64,000 bases of DNA from Mercurialis annua (Eukaryota; Streptophyta; Magnoliopsida; Malpighiales; Euphorbiaceae), in NCBI RefSeq assembly GCF_937616625.2, contig NC_065574.1, positions 10,232,501 through 10,296,500 on the forward strand. The letters run 5' to 3'. The first letter of the stretch is position 1, and each line of letters begins with the position of its first letter. This document shows positions 11,123-21,300 of this stretch, in pieces. The notes below the pieces were generated by a model. It searched no databases. It was not told the origin of the DNA and saw nothing but the letters and a program-made list of their open reading frames with translations. The translations under genes were made by a program, and so were the position numbers.

Positions 11123-11284
11123 ATACTTACCTGGACGGGGTTATTGGGCGATCCTTAAGGCCTATGGCCTAGGTCAGTGACCTCCATTGCACCTTGGAGG
11201 GGTGCTAGCTTAAGGTCTCCCCAAGTTGGGAGAGCCTACGTCATAATTTGTGCTAGGGGGGATTGCGTTCGCGCAGCCCTCACC
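11123..11284 (+). ncRNA. U1: U1 spliceosomal snRNA
   Basis: RNA of the U1 snRNP, which pairs with 5' splice sites. The 5' end ATACTTACCTGG carries the intact 5'-splice-site pairing sequence ACTTACCTG. Stem-loop sequences typical of plant U1 follow (GCCTAGGTCAGTGACCTCC, GGTCTCCCCAAG). The Sm site lies in ATAATTTGTG and the last stem has loop TTCG. Length is about 162 nt, as usual. A 3'-box-like stretch (CA, 8 bases, AGTTCTAA) follows at about 11281-11298, one base short of CAN3-10AGTNNAA. The Sm site reads AATTTGTGC where AATTTGTGG is common. Promoter and structure suggest a functional copy, though minor variants or pseudogenes are common in this family. Confidence 0.9.
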
Positions 11285-11340
11285 AACTATAGTTCTAATT
11301 TTTAAGCTTGATGAGATTCCAGCATAAGTTAATTTAGTGA

Positions 11341-12215
11341 GGCTTAATTATTTAAAAGACCCCTACTTTGTAATATTTTTTTGTTTATACCATGACCTAG
11401 GAAAAAGTTCATTTATACCCTTTTTTTGATTTTTTATTTTAATCTCTATCCCAAAAAAGGTACAATTGACTATATAAAATTTTTAAGGATAAAAATGTTA
11501 ATAACAACTAAATAGAAGGGTTCCACCATATTTTTTCTTATTTTAAAAAATACAAATAAGTCCTTCAACTTTAAAAATGTTCACATTAATCTTCTAATTT
11601 ATTATTTTTAAATATTTTAATAACAAATTAAATTATTTAAAAAATTATTTTCGGCGTGCCATCGTACTCCCCCGATCAATCGAACCCGCTAATTTTTTTT
11701 ATCGTTTTAATGCCGGAAGAGCTCTCTTTCCTCCCATGAAGGAAGGAGGAGCAGCTCCTTCCCCCCATTGGGAGGAAGGGGAGGAAGGAGCAGATCTGCT
11801 CCTTCCTCCATGGGGGAAGGAGCACGCTGCTCCTCTCCCCCATGGAGGAAGGATTATGGGAGGAGGAGCTGCTCCTCCTTCCATGGAGGAAGGAGCAGCT
11901 CGCGCTCCTCCTTCGAGGAGGAGCCCGGAATTTTTTTCAAAAAAAAAATTATATAAATTAAATATTTATTATTAATTTTTTTTTTTTGAAAAGAAGGTAT
12001 TTTTGAACAATTAATATAACTAATGTCTTATTAGAATAATAGTTAAATTTAAAGGATTATTTTAGCCTTTTTTGTATATAAAAAGAGATCAATTTAGTAC
12101 TTTGAGGTACAGTTGAAAATGAAAAATCAAAAATAGGGTACAAATAAACTTTTTCCTAAGTTATGGTATAAACGAAAAATTATTAGAAGGTGGAGTTTTT
12201 TTAAATAATTAGGCC
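11341..12215. mobile_element. Non-autonomous Mutator-like element with GC-rich palindromic core
   Basis: The ends are inverted (GGCTTAATTATTTAAAA at left; the inverse of GGCCTAATTATTTAAAA at right) and similarity extends about 100 bp inward. ATTTAGTGA, 9 bp, flanks both sides (11332-11340 and 12216-12224), the Mutator duplication length. The middle (about 11705-11935) is strikingly different: a run of GGAAGGAGCAGCTCCTTCC-like palindromes with CCATGG and AGATCT centres in otherwise AT-rich DNA. Reading frames there are by-products of the repeats. Confidence 0.88.
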
Positions 12216-12224
12216 ATTTAGTGA

Positions 12225-12902
12225 ATAGGACGCTGTAGACAGTTAAATCAACTAATGATCGCAAGCAATTTTATTGGTATTATTATAAATAGCCCTTTTT
12301 TCAAGTATTTTTAATTATCAGAAGATATACATTGGTTGGACAGTTATATGGGTAATATATTTGTAAATATTAAAAAATGTAAATTTTATTTATTCAAATA
12401 AATTAGAACATATTTATAAAATGACAATTAGTAATAAATACTATATGAATATAATTAAAATTGAAGTTCGTGAATAAATAAACATAAGATTAATTACTAA
12501 TAATTTCTATTTAAAATTTAACCTCTTAGTTTAACATATATGAATCATAATAAAGTCACAATTTTACCATAATTAAAGAAAATAATTACCTGAATATAAA
12601 AATTGTGTTTAATTTATTTTTATTTGTGAATTGTGGATAACGTGAATAATAAAATTTGTAAATGACTAATTTACTTCTTTATTATATAGGTAACTATTTA
12701 AGTTTTATTTTACAAAAAGAGCTGTAATAAGAAAACAAATATCAAAGTTGATTTAAGAAAACAGTCCCAATTTTTTTTGTATACGAGTTCTAAAAGTTTC
12801 GAAAATGAAAATGTTTCGGAAATGGGAAGCAGAGTTTTCTTAAATTTTTGCTGCACGGTAAGGGCTGTACATATTTACATGATTGATTTACTCATACATC
12901 TA
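12225..12902. other. AT-rich spacer, nothing recognised
   Basis: No gene, RNA or clear repeat seen. Confidence 0.3.
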
Positions 12903-13039
12903 TTTACATGTTTAGTTTGCTCATTTAAATGATTAGTTTGCTCATTTAAATTATTAGTTTGCTCATTTAAATGATTGGTCAGCTCATACATCGATTTACA
13001 TGAGTAGTTCATTTAAACGATTGGTTTGCTCATACATCA
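12903..13039. repeat. About 21-bp minisatellite
   Basis: At least three adjacent units of TTAGTTTGCTCATTTAAATKA, with more degenerate units on both sides. It lies about 90 bp before the U2 USE. Confidence 0.8.
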
Positions 13040-13125
13040 GTTGAGAGAATTGCATAAACATAATAGTATGTTACTGAAGCAAAGATAGGGACTGAATATT
13101 GAACAGTCGAATACAAAAGTCTTTT

Positions 13126-13177
13126 GTCCCACATCGAAACCTAGCGAGAGGAGCCTACAGTAAGAAGAAGATAAAAT
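13126..13177 (+). promoter_or_regulatory. U2 snRNA promoter: USE and TATA
   Basis: GTCCCACATCG at 13126-13136 is a perfect plant upstream sequence element. ATAAAAT at 13171-13177 serves as TATA, 25-31 bp before the transcript. The spacing is that of pol II-transcribed plant snRNA genes. Confidence 0.92.
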
Positions 13178-13201
13178 GAAGAATCAGTTGAAGAACAAAG
13201 C

Positions 13202-13397
13202 ATACCTTTCTCGGCCTTTTGGCTAAGATCAAGTGTAGTATCTGTTCTTATCAGTTTAATATCTGATATGTGGATCATCGATTCACACGATATTAAATTT
13301 ATTTTTTAAGGGGGAGATTCCATCACACTAGCTTGCTATTGGGGATCCTATCTGTCGCCCATGCGTTGCACTATTGCACGGGCTAGGCGCACCCTTC
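13202..13397 (+). ncRNA. U2: U2 spliceosomal snRNA
   Basis: RNA of the U2 snRNP, which pairs with the intron branch site. The first 80 bases match the near-invariant plant U2 5' part: ATACCTTTCTCGGCCTTTTG, then the branch-site pairing GTAGTA within GTGTAGTATCTG, then GTTTAATATCTGATATGTGG. The Sm-region sequence AAATTTATTTTTTAAG follows. The 3' half holds the paired GCCCATGCGTTGC...TTGCACGGGC stem. Total length is about 196 nt, the usual size. The 3' end is set by length and the last stem; no clear 3' box was found. It lies about 1.9 kb after U1 on the same strand and 630 bp before the GET2-like gene. Confidence 0.95.
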
Positions 13398-14026
13398 CAA
13401 ATCTATTTAACTTTTTATTCAAAACATTTCTATTATCTCCATATAGGGCTAGGTTAAATGGAGTTAGTAAGGGATAACTTTTAGTTTTGCTTGGTTTTAG
13501 ATTATTTGGACTTTAATTTTGGTTTACTGGCTTTGATTTTATAGTGCTTGACTTGATTTTATAGTGCTGGACTTGATTTTATTGGTGTAATCTGAAATGG
13601 GTCTTATCTTTTTTGTTGACATATTTATTTGATATTTAGAATGTAATAATCAAACTAAATCACGTATCACCCAATCAAATAAATTTGTTTCGTTGCCCTA
13701 AATAAAATTTATTGTGCCGCATTGGATGTATATACGATGTTTTAAATGTTTTGCAAGTCTTTCTATAGATCAACAAAAGTTATATTCGTATTTGCTGCTT
13801 GTATTTAAAATTTAGCCGTTGGATACATTGGTATTTGATAATTTCCCATATCAGAATACATCTAATTTCTAAAGTTTTGTTCCCAAACTTATACTACAAA
13901 TAAAAATATATATGAGCAAAAATAGAGGACACTACGGCATCGTTTTAGTTTTAGACATTCCCTAACAGAAATAACTAACTGGAAAAATATGTTGTAGTGG
14001 CCAAAGAAAAAAAAAGAGATTGCAAA
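13398..14026. other. Spacer between U2 and the GET2-like gene
   Basis: Holds a short direct repeat (TTGATTTTATAGTGCT at about 13533 and 13554) and, near 13895-13915, an A/T run containing TATATA that could serve the next gene. No other gene. Confidence 0.35.
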
Positions 14027-15228
14027 ATGGCAAGCATTTCTAGGCAAGAACGAAGAAGAAAAATTGTGGAGAGAGGCAGTGATAGATTAGCATTAATCAC
14101 AGGCCAAATCCAAAATCTGAATGAATCTCCATCTTCAACACCCACTTATGCCAACAGGCAACATACCCACACCGAATCCTCACCCTCCATTATGTTCTCT
14201 TCTCATGATCATTCCAAAATCAACGGTAATTGGATTTATTTTTATTAATCTTGTTTTACATTTAACCATAATTTGGTATTTAGGTTTAGATTTATGTGCA
14301 TTTTATTCAAATGAAATTCATAAAATTGTTTAGAAATTAATTTAATAATTTTGTTTTCTTACATTGTATAGAACTGGTTATGTTTATTTAAATTGAAATA
14401 TTACATAATTTATTTGCATATGGAATGAATTCTAGAGTAGAATTTAACCAGGGTTAATAACGAATGATAAAAAATTCTATTTAAATTGTCTATTTCATTG
14501 ATGTATTGGTATTTGCAGCTGGTCCTGATGTTAAAGATAATTCAATTTCCAAGCTGATGAAACTCAGGACTATTAGTGCAATTCCAGAATCCAGAAACTA
14601 TGGTAGTCCAAAGAAATCTGAATCCCGATTTCGTAATGAATCCAAAAGCTTCGACAGTCCAGATCCATCGGAATCACAAGATCATGAAATAACACCAATT
14701 CCTGAAAAATTAAAACCTCAGGATTCTGAAACCAAGACAGGAGAAATACAGAAATCCGAGGTTGTGATCCCGCAACCACAACCCCTTCCTAATAATCCAC
14801 CACATCACATTCGGTACAAGTTTTTCTCTTCAAAACGGATCAACGCGAGCATCATTGCTTCGGAGAGAACACGGGCTATATGTTCGCTCATAGTAGCTTG
14901 TCTGGTGGTTATATCTTACATTGATTACCCTCTTTTCGGAATAAACATTGTTAGTTCCGAAAGCTTCATTGCTTCCAGGCCTTTATACATAATCCTGCTC
15001 ACTGATGTGACAATTGTGTTTGCTCGTTTGTTCCGCGAGGGTGAAAATAATGGTTCCGAGGAGGTCGAGGTAGAAAAGAAGGAGGGTATTAAAGATGATG
15101 GTGATAATTGGGATGATGCAGTGAAGCTATTGGAGAGAGGTTTGGTTCTTTATCAGGCCTTTCGTGGGATTTTTATTGACTGCAGTGTTTATTTGGTTGT
15201 GGTTATTTGCGTCCTTTCTTTAGCATAA
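14027..15228 (+). CDS. GET2: GET2-like ER membrane receptor (tail-anchored protein insertion)
   Basis: Two exons, 14027-14225 and 14519-15228, with GT-AG splice sites, giving about 302 residues. The start is ATG 14027 (MASISRQERRRKIVERGSDR). The N-terminal Arg cluster ERRRK in a basic helix is the hallmark of GET2/CAML-type receptors, which bind the GET3 ATPase. The next 150 residues are polar and probably disordered. Three hydrophobic segments follow near the C-terminus (AICSLIVACLVVISYIDY; PLYIILLTDVTIVFARLF; FIDCSVYLVVVICVLSLA), the topology of the family. The expected role is docking of GET3 loaded with tail-anchored proteins at the ER, together with GET1. Assignment rests on motif and topology; overall sequence conservation in this family is low. 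A SINE begins about 15 bases after the stop codon. Confidence 0.78.
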
Positions 15229-15242
15229 AGGTTTATTATGTT

Positions 15243-15330
15243 CACCGATGAGCTGTAGCTCAAATGCTATGTGCCCGGATAAATTTCCGTTAAAATTGTG
15301 GGATCAGTTCCTCCCATAAACGCCAAAAAT
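15243..15330 (+). repeat. tRNA-derived SINE in the 3' region of the GET2-like gene
   Basis: Begins ACCGATGAGCTGTAGCTCAA and contains GTGGGATCAGTTCCTCCCA (B-box region). The same 5' part and CCTCCCA...ACGC segment occur in the minus-strand copy at 48548-48648. This copy has decayed further. Confidence 0.65.
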
Positions 15331-15609
15331 TTCCACTCTTCAATTATAGATATGCACATTTTGTCTGTGTCTTTTGGTATAGATTGCAATGGTAATTAAG
15401 GTTGCTCTGTTATGACCTTATGGTTTGAAGCCTATAAGAGTTTTTATTTTTGAAAATAATGTAGTAATCTTTAGAAATTTTGTTCTATGATATATCAACA
15501 GAACATGCTTTCTACATGTTTAAGCTGCGTTTTAAGTAATTAACTTCTTAGCTAAGTAATCATGTTGTTTTATGGCACTAAACAACATACTTACCTGCGT
15601 TTTAAGTAA
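15331..15609. other. Probable 3' UTR and spacer
   Basis: AT-rich; no gene. GCGTTTTAAGTAA occurs twice (about 15526 and 15598), next to the Helitron insertion point. Confidence 0.3.
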
Positions 15610-16125
15610 CTAGTTTCGCATTACGTGCTATGCACGTGACTCGTAACGTAACTCCTCAATGAACATATTAGTAAATTTATTATAGTTATATCAATTTTTT
15701 ATTTATAATTAATATTAAATTAGTTAAGATTTTTTTTTAAGTAAATACAATATATTCGGTTTAAATTTTTTATTCCATACTGAATTTATTCTTTTTTTGG
15801 TTTTATAATAACCATAATTAAATAATATTATCTTTAAAAATAATAAGATAAAAATTTAAATAATAATATATTAACCAAATACAGTATTTTAATTTTATAG
15901 TTCAATCAAACTAAAAGATAGGTATTCCTACTAATTTGGAGACAATTTAGTTTTGGAGATAACTTAGCTACCTATTCTAAATAGGACTTTAATTACAATA
16001 GTGATTAATTAAATAACTAATTAGTTAATGACTATAAAACCTTTATTTAATAGTAAACTGAAAAGGGTTATTCAGTAAATTTGTCTGTCCCCCCCTCCCA
16101 TCCGTGCTTTTATATATAGTATAGA
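15610..16125 (-). mobile_element. Non-autonomous Helitron, 516 bp
   Basis: On the minus strand it starts TCTATACTATATATAAAAG at 16125 and ends with hairpin ACGTGC-ATA-GCACGT, then AATGCGAAA and CTAG at 15610. The flanking bases are A before TC and T after CTAG, the A|T target of Helitrons. No coding sequence. The 5' end resembles that of the larger Helitron at 8536, so that family could have supplied the replicase. Confidence 0.9.
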
Positions 16126-16223
16126 TTAACATCTTCCAACCTCATGAACCTCCAAATCAAACGTGGCCTAAGGTTTTATGAAAGTTTAACGTATGCCATT
16201 TATTTTTTGGGGCGAGGTATAAG

Positions 16224-16406
16224 CAGGGGCAGAACTAGCTTTTGTAAAATGGGGGACGAAATCATACAAATTTTATTTTGAGGGGCCGAAATACATAAAA
16301 ATTACTATATTTTTTCAAAAAAAAAGAAAGTTCAAGGGTGTTTTTGTTAAAAAAAAAATTTGCAGGGGCGGTCACTACCTCAGCCTTATGGCTGGTTCCG
16401 CCCCTG
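16224..16406. mobile_element. hAT MITE, 183 bp, 8-bp TSD
   Basis: Termini CAGGGGCAGAACTAGC and the inverse of CAGGGGCGGAACCAGC. GGTATAAG flanks both sides (16216-16223 and 16407-16414). A second copy is at 32424-32593 in the other orientation, and another terminus lies at about 17698. Confidence 0.9.
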
Positions 16407-16466
16407 GGTATAAGTGTTTCCTTTTAAACTTTTAAAGAGTTTTATAAATTGATGTTTAAAACTTAA

Positions 16467-16738
16467 GGGTCTGTTTGGATGATTTCTGGTGTGGAATTCA
16501 TTTTATTTCATTTCTAAATAAATTTTTCTTGAAAATCATTTGAAAATGAGATTTTAATTTTGATTTTTCGAATTTTAAATATGAAATTAATTTTAAATGA
16601 AATGAAATAAATTGAATATTATATTTTAAATGTAAATGCAAATTTAAATTGTGAAATTTATTTAAACCAAAAGCATATTTTGTAAAAATTCAATTGAATT
16701 CTATAAAAATTGTGAAATTCATTTTGAACAAACAGATG
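16467..16738. repeat. MITE-like sequence with GTCTGTTTG ends
   Basis: Left end GGTCTGTTTGGATGATTT and right end AACAAACAGATG are inverse at about 9 positions. The interior is made of inverted AATTCATTTT-type blocks. No convincing target duplication was found. Confidence 0.45.
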
Positions 16739-17729
16739 TACTATTGTATAACTCAGCAATTGGACCTAATTTGATGGATATATTTATAACCCAATAAATG
16801 GCATTGATATACATATATAGCTGCAAATGCTAATTGCCAATGTTGTTTTAACTGCTGGCTTGCTGGCTAGTATTGCATAAACTGGGACCTGATGCAACCC
16901 ATAGATTTAAGGCGTGCAGTAAGACTTGCATCACGAAATTTAACTTCATTGTTGTAGCTAATTTTTTTCTTTTTTTCTTTTTTGTTTTCATTAAAAATCT
17001 TTAAACTATTTTAATTTAGATATTGAACTTTAATGTCAAGCAATGAGAAATATTTTATAGTGATTTCATCATGTCAAATTGAGTTCACGTGACAATCAGG
17101 TCTTGCCACGTCATTTTCTATATTTATAACGAATATTAAATTTTTATTTTCTTTTATTTTGGTGCAAGAATTTTTTTTGATGGTCCATAATTTTCGTTGC
17201 TGGTAATTTTGAAGTTTAGTTTTTCAATTGAAACAAATTAAATAACACGAGTGTTTTATTGTGCTGAAAATTCACTGCCCCATTTATCAAGAATCTACTG
17301 GTATTTCAGCTACCAATTTTTACTTTCTCACCTAATTTCAAACGATCAAAATGGGGCTATTGTAAAAATAAATAATTAAGGCATCCATAAGTATATATAG
17401 GTGGTATTGATAAATGATATAGAGTTTCTTATAATATTGAGGCTAACTCCCTAACTTCCCAGCTGGTAAGGATGAGCTTGTTGGTTGCTGGTGAGACTGT
17501 TCAATGAATTTAGGGACCATTCATTTCATATTATTCTTATTTGACCTTTTTGTATTTGCCTAATTGGTATATGTAATGGTCATCCATTGCTAGTTGTCTT
17601 GTCCATCATTCATATAGCAATAAGTTTTGGTGGAGCCAAAACTCATCAAGTAGATTGAAATCTTCTACTACGTACCACTTTCAATGTCATAAATACAGGG
17701 GCGGAACCAAAAAGAGAGTAAAAAGACCG
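16739..17729. other. AT-rich spacer
   Basis: No gene recognised. At about 17698 a CAGGGGCGGAACC terminus of the 16224 hAT MITE family begins, and 30 bp later the copia element is inserted; the rest of that MITE copy is not found beyond the copia element. Confidence 0.35.
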
Positions 17730-17734
17730 GTTGT

Positions 17735-18034
17735 TATTAGAGAATATCAGATTCAAGAAGTTAGAATTAAGTTAGTTATAAGAGTTTGTTATGTTTGTTA
17801 TAAAGTCTGTTAATTCATTAGATATTAAACGACTGTTTATAAAGTCGTTTTAGTTATTATAGCTGTTAAGTCATATAGGTTAATAGCTCAATGAATGAGT
17901 GACAAGTGTCACATACATTCTCTATAAAGTGTAACAGATGCAACGGTTATTTCTTAATGAGAATCAGCTCATTTTATTCCCTTCTATAATCATCTTCTTC
18001 AATCTATAATCTCTCAAATTCTTCAATTCTTATA
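17735..18034 (+). repeat. 5' LTR of the copia element
   Basis: Runs from TATTAGAG to TTCTTATA. Contains an inverted motif (AAACGACTGTTTATAAAGTCGTTTT) and the likely TATA region near TCTATAAAG. Confidence 0.93.
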
Positions 18035-18046
18035 TGGTATCAAAGC
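18035..18046 (+). other. Primer-binding site, initiator tRNA-Met type
   Basis: TGGTATCAAAGC directly after the LTR; it differs at one base from the usual TGGTATCAGAGC. Confidence 0.85.
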
Positions 18047-18061
18047 AATCAAATCATTTTC

Positions 18062-18229
18062 AATCAAAGCTATCTTTGATTCTTGTTCTTATTAAATCTG
18101 TTATCTAATCAAAGCTATCTTTGATTTAGTTCTTGATTCGTTTCTAATCAAAGCTATCTTTGATTCTTGTTCTTAGTAAATTCGTTTTCTAATCAAAGCT
18201 ATCTTTGATTCAGTTCTTGATTCATTTTC
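18062..18229 (+). repeat. Leader tandem repeat with CAAAG-CTAT-CTTTG hairpin
   Basis: AATCAAAGCTATCTTTGATT starts at 18062, 18107, 18146 and 18191. Spacing alternates 45, 39, 45, so the array is really two 84-bp double units. Each unit can fold through CAAAG/CTTTG. Confidence 0.88.
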
Positions 18230-18344
18230 ATTTTTCTTTCAATTCAATTTCTGTATTCAGTTCAATTTAATTTCTGTATTCAGTTCTTAATTCATTTTTC
18301 TTTCAATTCAATTTCTGCTAAAAAAAAAAAAAACCCCTAGAAAT

Positions 18345-21300
18345 ATGGATTTTAATCAAGATTTTGATCATCCTTCTAGTCCTTTTTACTTACATCCAAG
18401 TGAAAACCCATCTTTAGTTCTTGTTTCTCCATTGCTTAATGGGCAAAATTATCATTCTTGGTCAAGATCCATGAGAATGTGCTTAATGTCAAAGAATAAA
18501 CTGAAGTTTGTAGATGAGAGTATTGCTGTTCCTTCTAAAGGAGATTCTATGTATCCTATTTGGGAGCGGTGTAATACTATGGTGCTTTCTTGGATTGTCA
18601 GATCTTTATCTCCATCCATAGCTCAGAGTATTTTGTGGGTTGATTCTGCCCTTGATGTTTGGAAAGATTTGTTTGACAGGTTTTCTCAAGGTAATGCTGT
18701 AAGAATTTCTGATTTACAAGAAGAGATATATGTTTTTAGGCAAAATAATCTTTCTGTTACAGATTATTTCACACAGTTAAAAATATTGTGGGATGAATAT
18801 TCAAACTTAAGAATGATTCCTGTGTGTAGTTGCAATCCTCAGTGTGTTTGTGAAGCTTCAAAATCTGTTAAGAATCAACAAGAGGCAGACTATGTTATAA
18901 GATTTTTGAAAGGCTTAAATGAAAATTTTGCAACTATTAGAACTCAAGTTTTGATGAAAGAACACTTACCTAAAATTAATAAAGTGTTTTCTTTAGCCTT
19001 ACAGCATGAGAGACAACTAGGACTAGGAATCATAGAATCTGGAATTCAAAATGCAGAACCTGTTGTTTTTGCTACTCAAGCTAGGAAATTTGTTCCTTAT
19101 AATTCTGGAAATAGGTCTTTTGGTGCTAATAAGTCTTTTGCTAGTGGTAGTTCTGGAAGTTCTAATAATCATAGGTCACAGGGAGGGCAAAGAAGATTTT
19201 ATTCTAATTCTAATAGTGAAAAACCAGTTTGTACTTTTTGTGGTATTTCTGGTCATACTGTGGACATTTGCTTTAAGAAGCATGGTTATCCACCTGGCTT
19301 TGTTCCTAGGCCTAGATATGTTAATCAGGTAGGAGATTCTATGATTGGTAATGAACAAGATCAAGGTTATAATGATCAAGATCAGGGTTATGAAAGTCAG
19401 GGTTATGAAGGTTATTATGTTGAAGATGCTGCTGCAAATGTTAAAGAAAGGAGAGAGTTTGATAGTAATCAAATTTCTGCCTCAAATAATTCTAAGAATG
19501 TTGCAACAACTTCTGTTCCAATGTTTACTCAAGAGCAATATCAGCAACTTATGGGCATGCTGCAACATAATGCTTCTGCAAACTCTGTCAAGATTAATAC
19601 TGTATCTGCAAATTATTCTTCTACAGCAGAAGATTCAGGTATGCATTTTTCTGCTTGTTCATTTGTGTCTAAACATGATAATGCATTATGGATAATAGAT
19701 TCAGGAGCAACAAATCACATTGTTTGTTCTTTGAATTTTTTCACATCCTATAAGCCTGTTAATAATGTTAGTGTTACTTTGCGAAATTCACAAAAAATAA
19801 AAGTAACACATATAGGCACAGTAGTTTTTAGTGAAAAATTCAAATTGCATAACGTGTTATATGTTCCTAATTTTGCATTCAATTTAATATCTACAAGTAA
19901 AATAACATCACATTATGAATATTGTATGATTTTGCATAAAAATGTTTGTATTATACAGGATTATGTGAGTTGGAAGATGATTGGATTAGCTGAGAAAGTC
20001 CAAGGTCTTTATCAGCTTGATAAAGCATCATTTGATATTAATAAGTCTGCTGAGATTGAAAAATTTTCTTATGTGAATTCTGTTAGTAGTGATTCTTTGT
20101 GGCATTATAGGTTTGGTCATTTAGCTAATGCAAGACTTAAATGTTTACAAAGTATAGATTCATCAATAAAAGTTCCAATTGATTCTCATTGTCAAATCTG
20201 TCATTCAGCAAAACAGAAAAAGAATGCTTTTCCTTTGAGTAATTCAGTAGTTGATAATTGTTTTGATTTATTACATATAGACATATGGGGACCATCAAGA
20301 TTTGTTTCAATATATGGTCACAAATATTTTTTAACTATTGTGGATGACAAGAGTAGATACACATGGATTTTTATGTTAAAATTAAAATCAGATTCAAGAA
20401 GAATGATACAAACTTTCTGTGCATATGTTGAAAATCAGTTTTCTGCTAAAATTAAGTGTATTAGAACAGACAATGGACAGGAATTTAATATGTCAGATTT
20501 CTTTAGTTCAAAAGGAATTATACATCAAACCACATGTGTATATACTCCTGAGCAAAATTCAGTAGTTGAAAGGAAACATCAACATTTATTGAATGTAGCA
20601 CGTGCATTGAAGTTTCAATCTTCTGTTGATATTTCTTTTTGGTCAGATTGTGTTATGCATGCTGTTTTTCTTATAAATAGAATACCTTCTCCTGTTATAG
20701 ACAATAAGACACCTTATGAGATTTTGTATAAGAAACAGCCTGTTTTTAATGATCTTAAAGTCTTTGGTTGTTTGGTTTATGCTTCAACATTATTGCATAC
20801 AAGACATAAATTTACTCCTAGGTCTAATCCATGTATTTTTATTGCTTATCCAGCTAATACAAAGGGGTATAGATTGTTTAATCTTCAAACAAAACAGGTT
20901 ATAATTTCTAGAGATGTTAGATTTTATGAACATCTTTTTCCTTTTAAAGATTCAAATATTTTGTCTGATACAATTTCATCAGTTGTTTTGCCTGCATATA
21001 TTGATGTTCTTGATATAGATTATAATTTGACTAATATAGATAGGAATCATGATAATGAGGATATAGTGCAACCAGTAGAAGTAGTTACAAATCTTCCTCT
21101 TAGAAGGTCATCTAGAAGAGTTGTAGAACCAGTTCACTTAAGAGATTATGTTTGTCAGCTTTCTAAAAATGATAGTGTTTTAAGTCAGAAAGCAAGAACA
21201 ACACCTCATACATTATCAAAAGTTCTATCTTATGCAAAATTAAATAATTGTCATAAAGTATTTGCTGTTAATACAGATGTTTTAATAGAACCAAAAACTT

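Noticed and set aside
11699..11975. Open frames on both strands rich in Gly, Ala and Pro
   Set aside because: They arise from GC-rich palindromes inside a Mutator MITE; no domain, and both strands are open for the same reason.
13997..14026. Longer N-terminus for the GET2-like protein (starting MAKEKK)
   Set aside because: The frame opens with GTG, not ATG; the ATG at 14027 gives the expected SISRQERRRK start.
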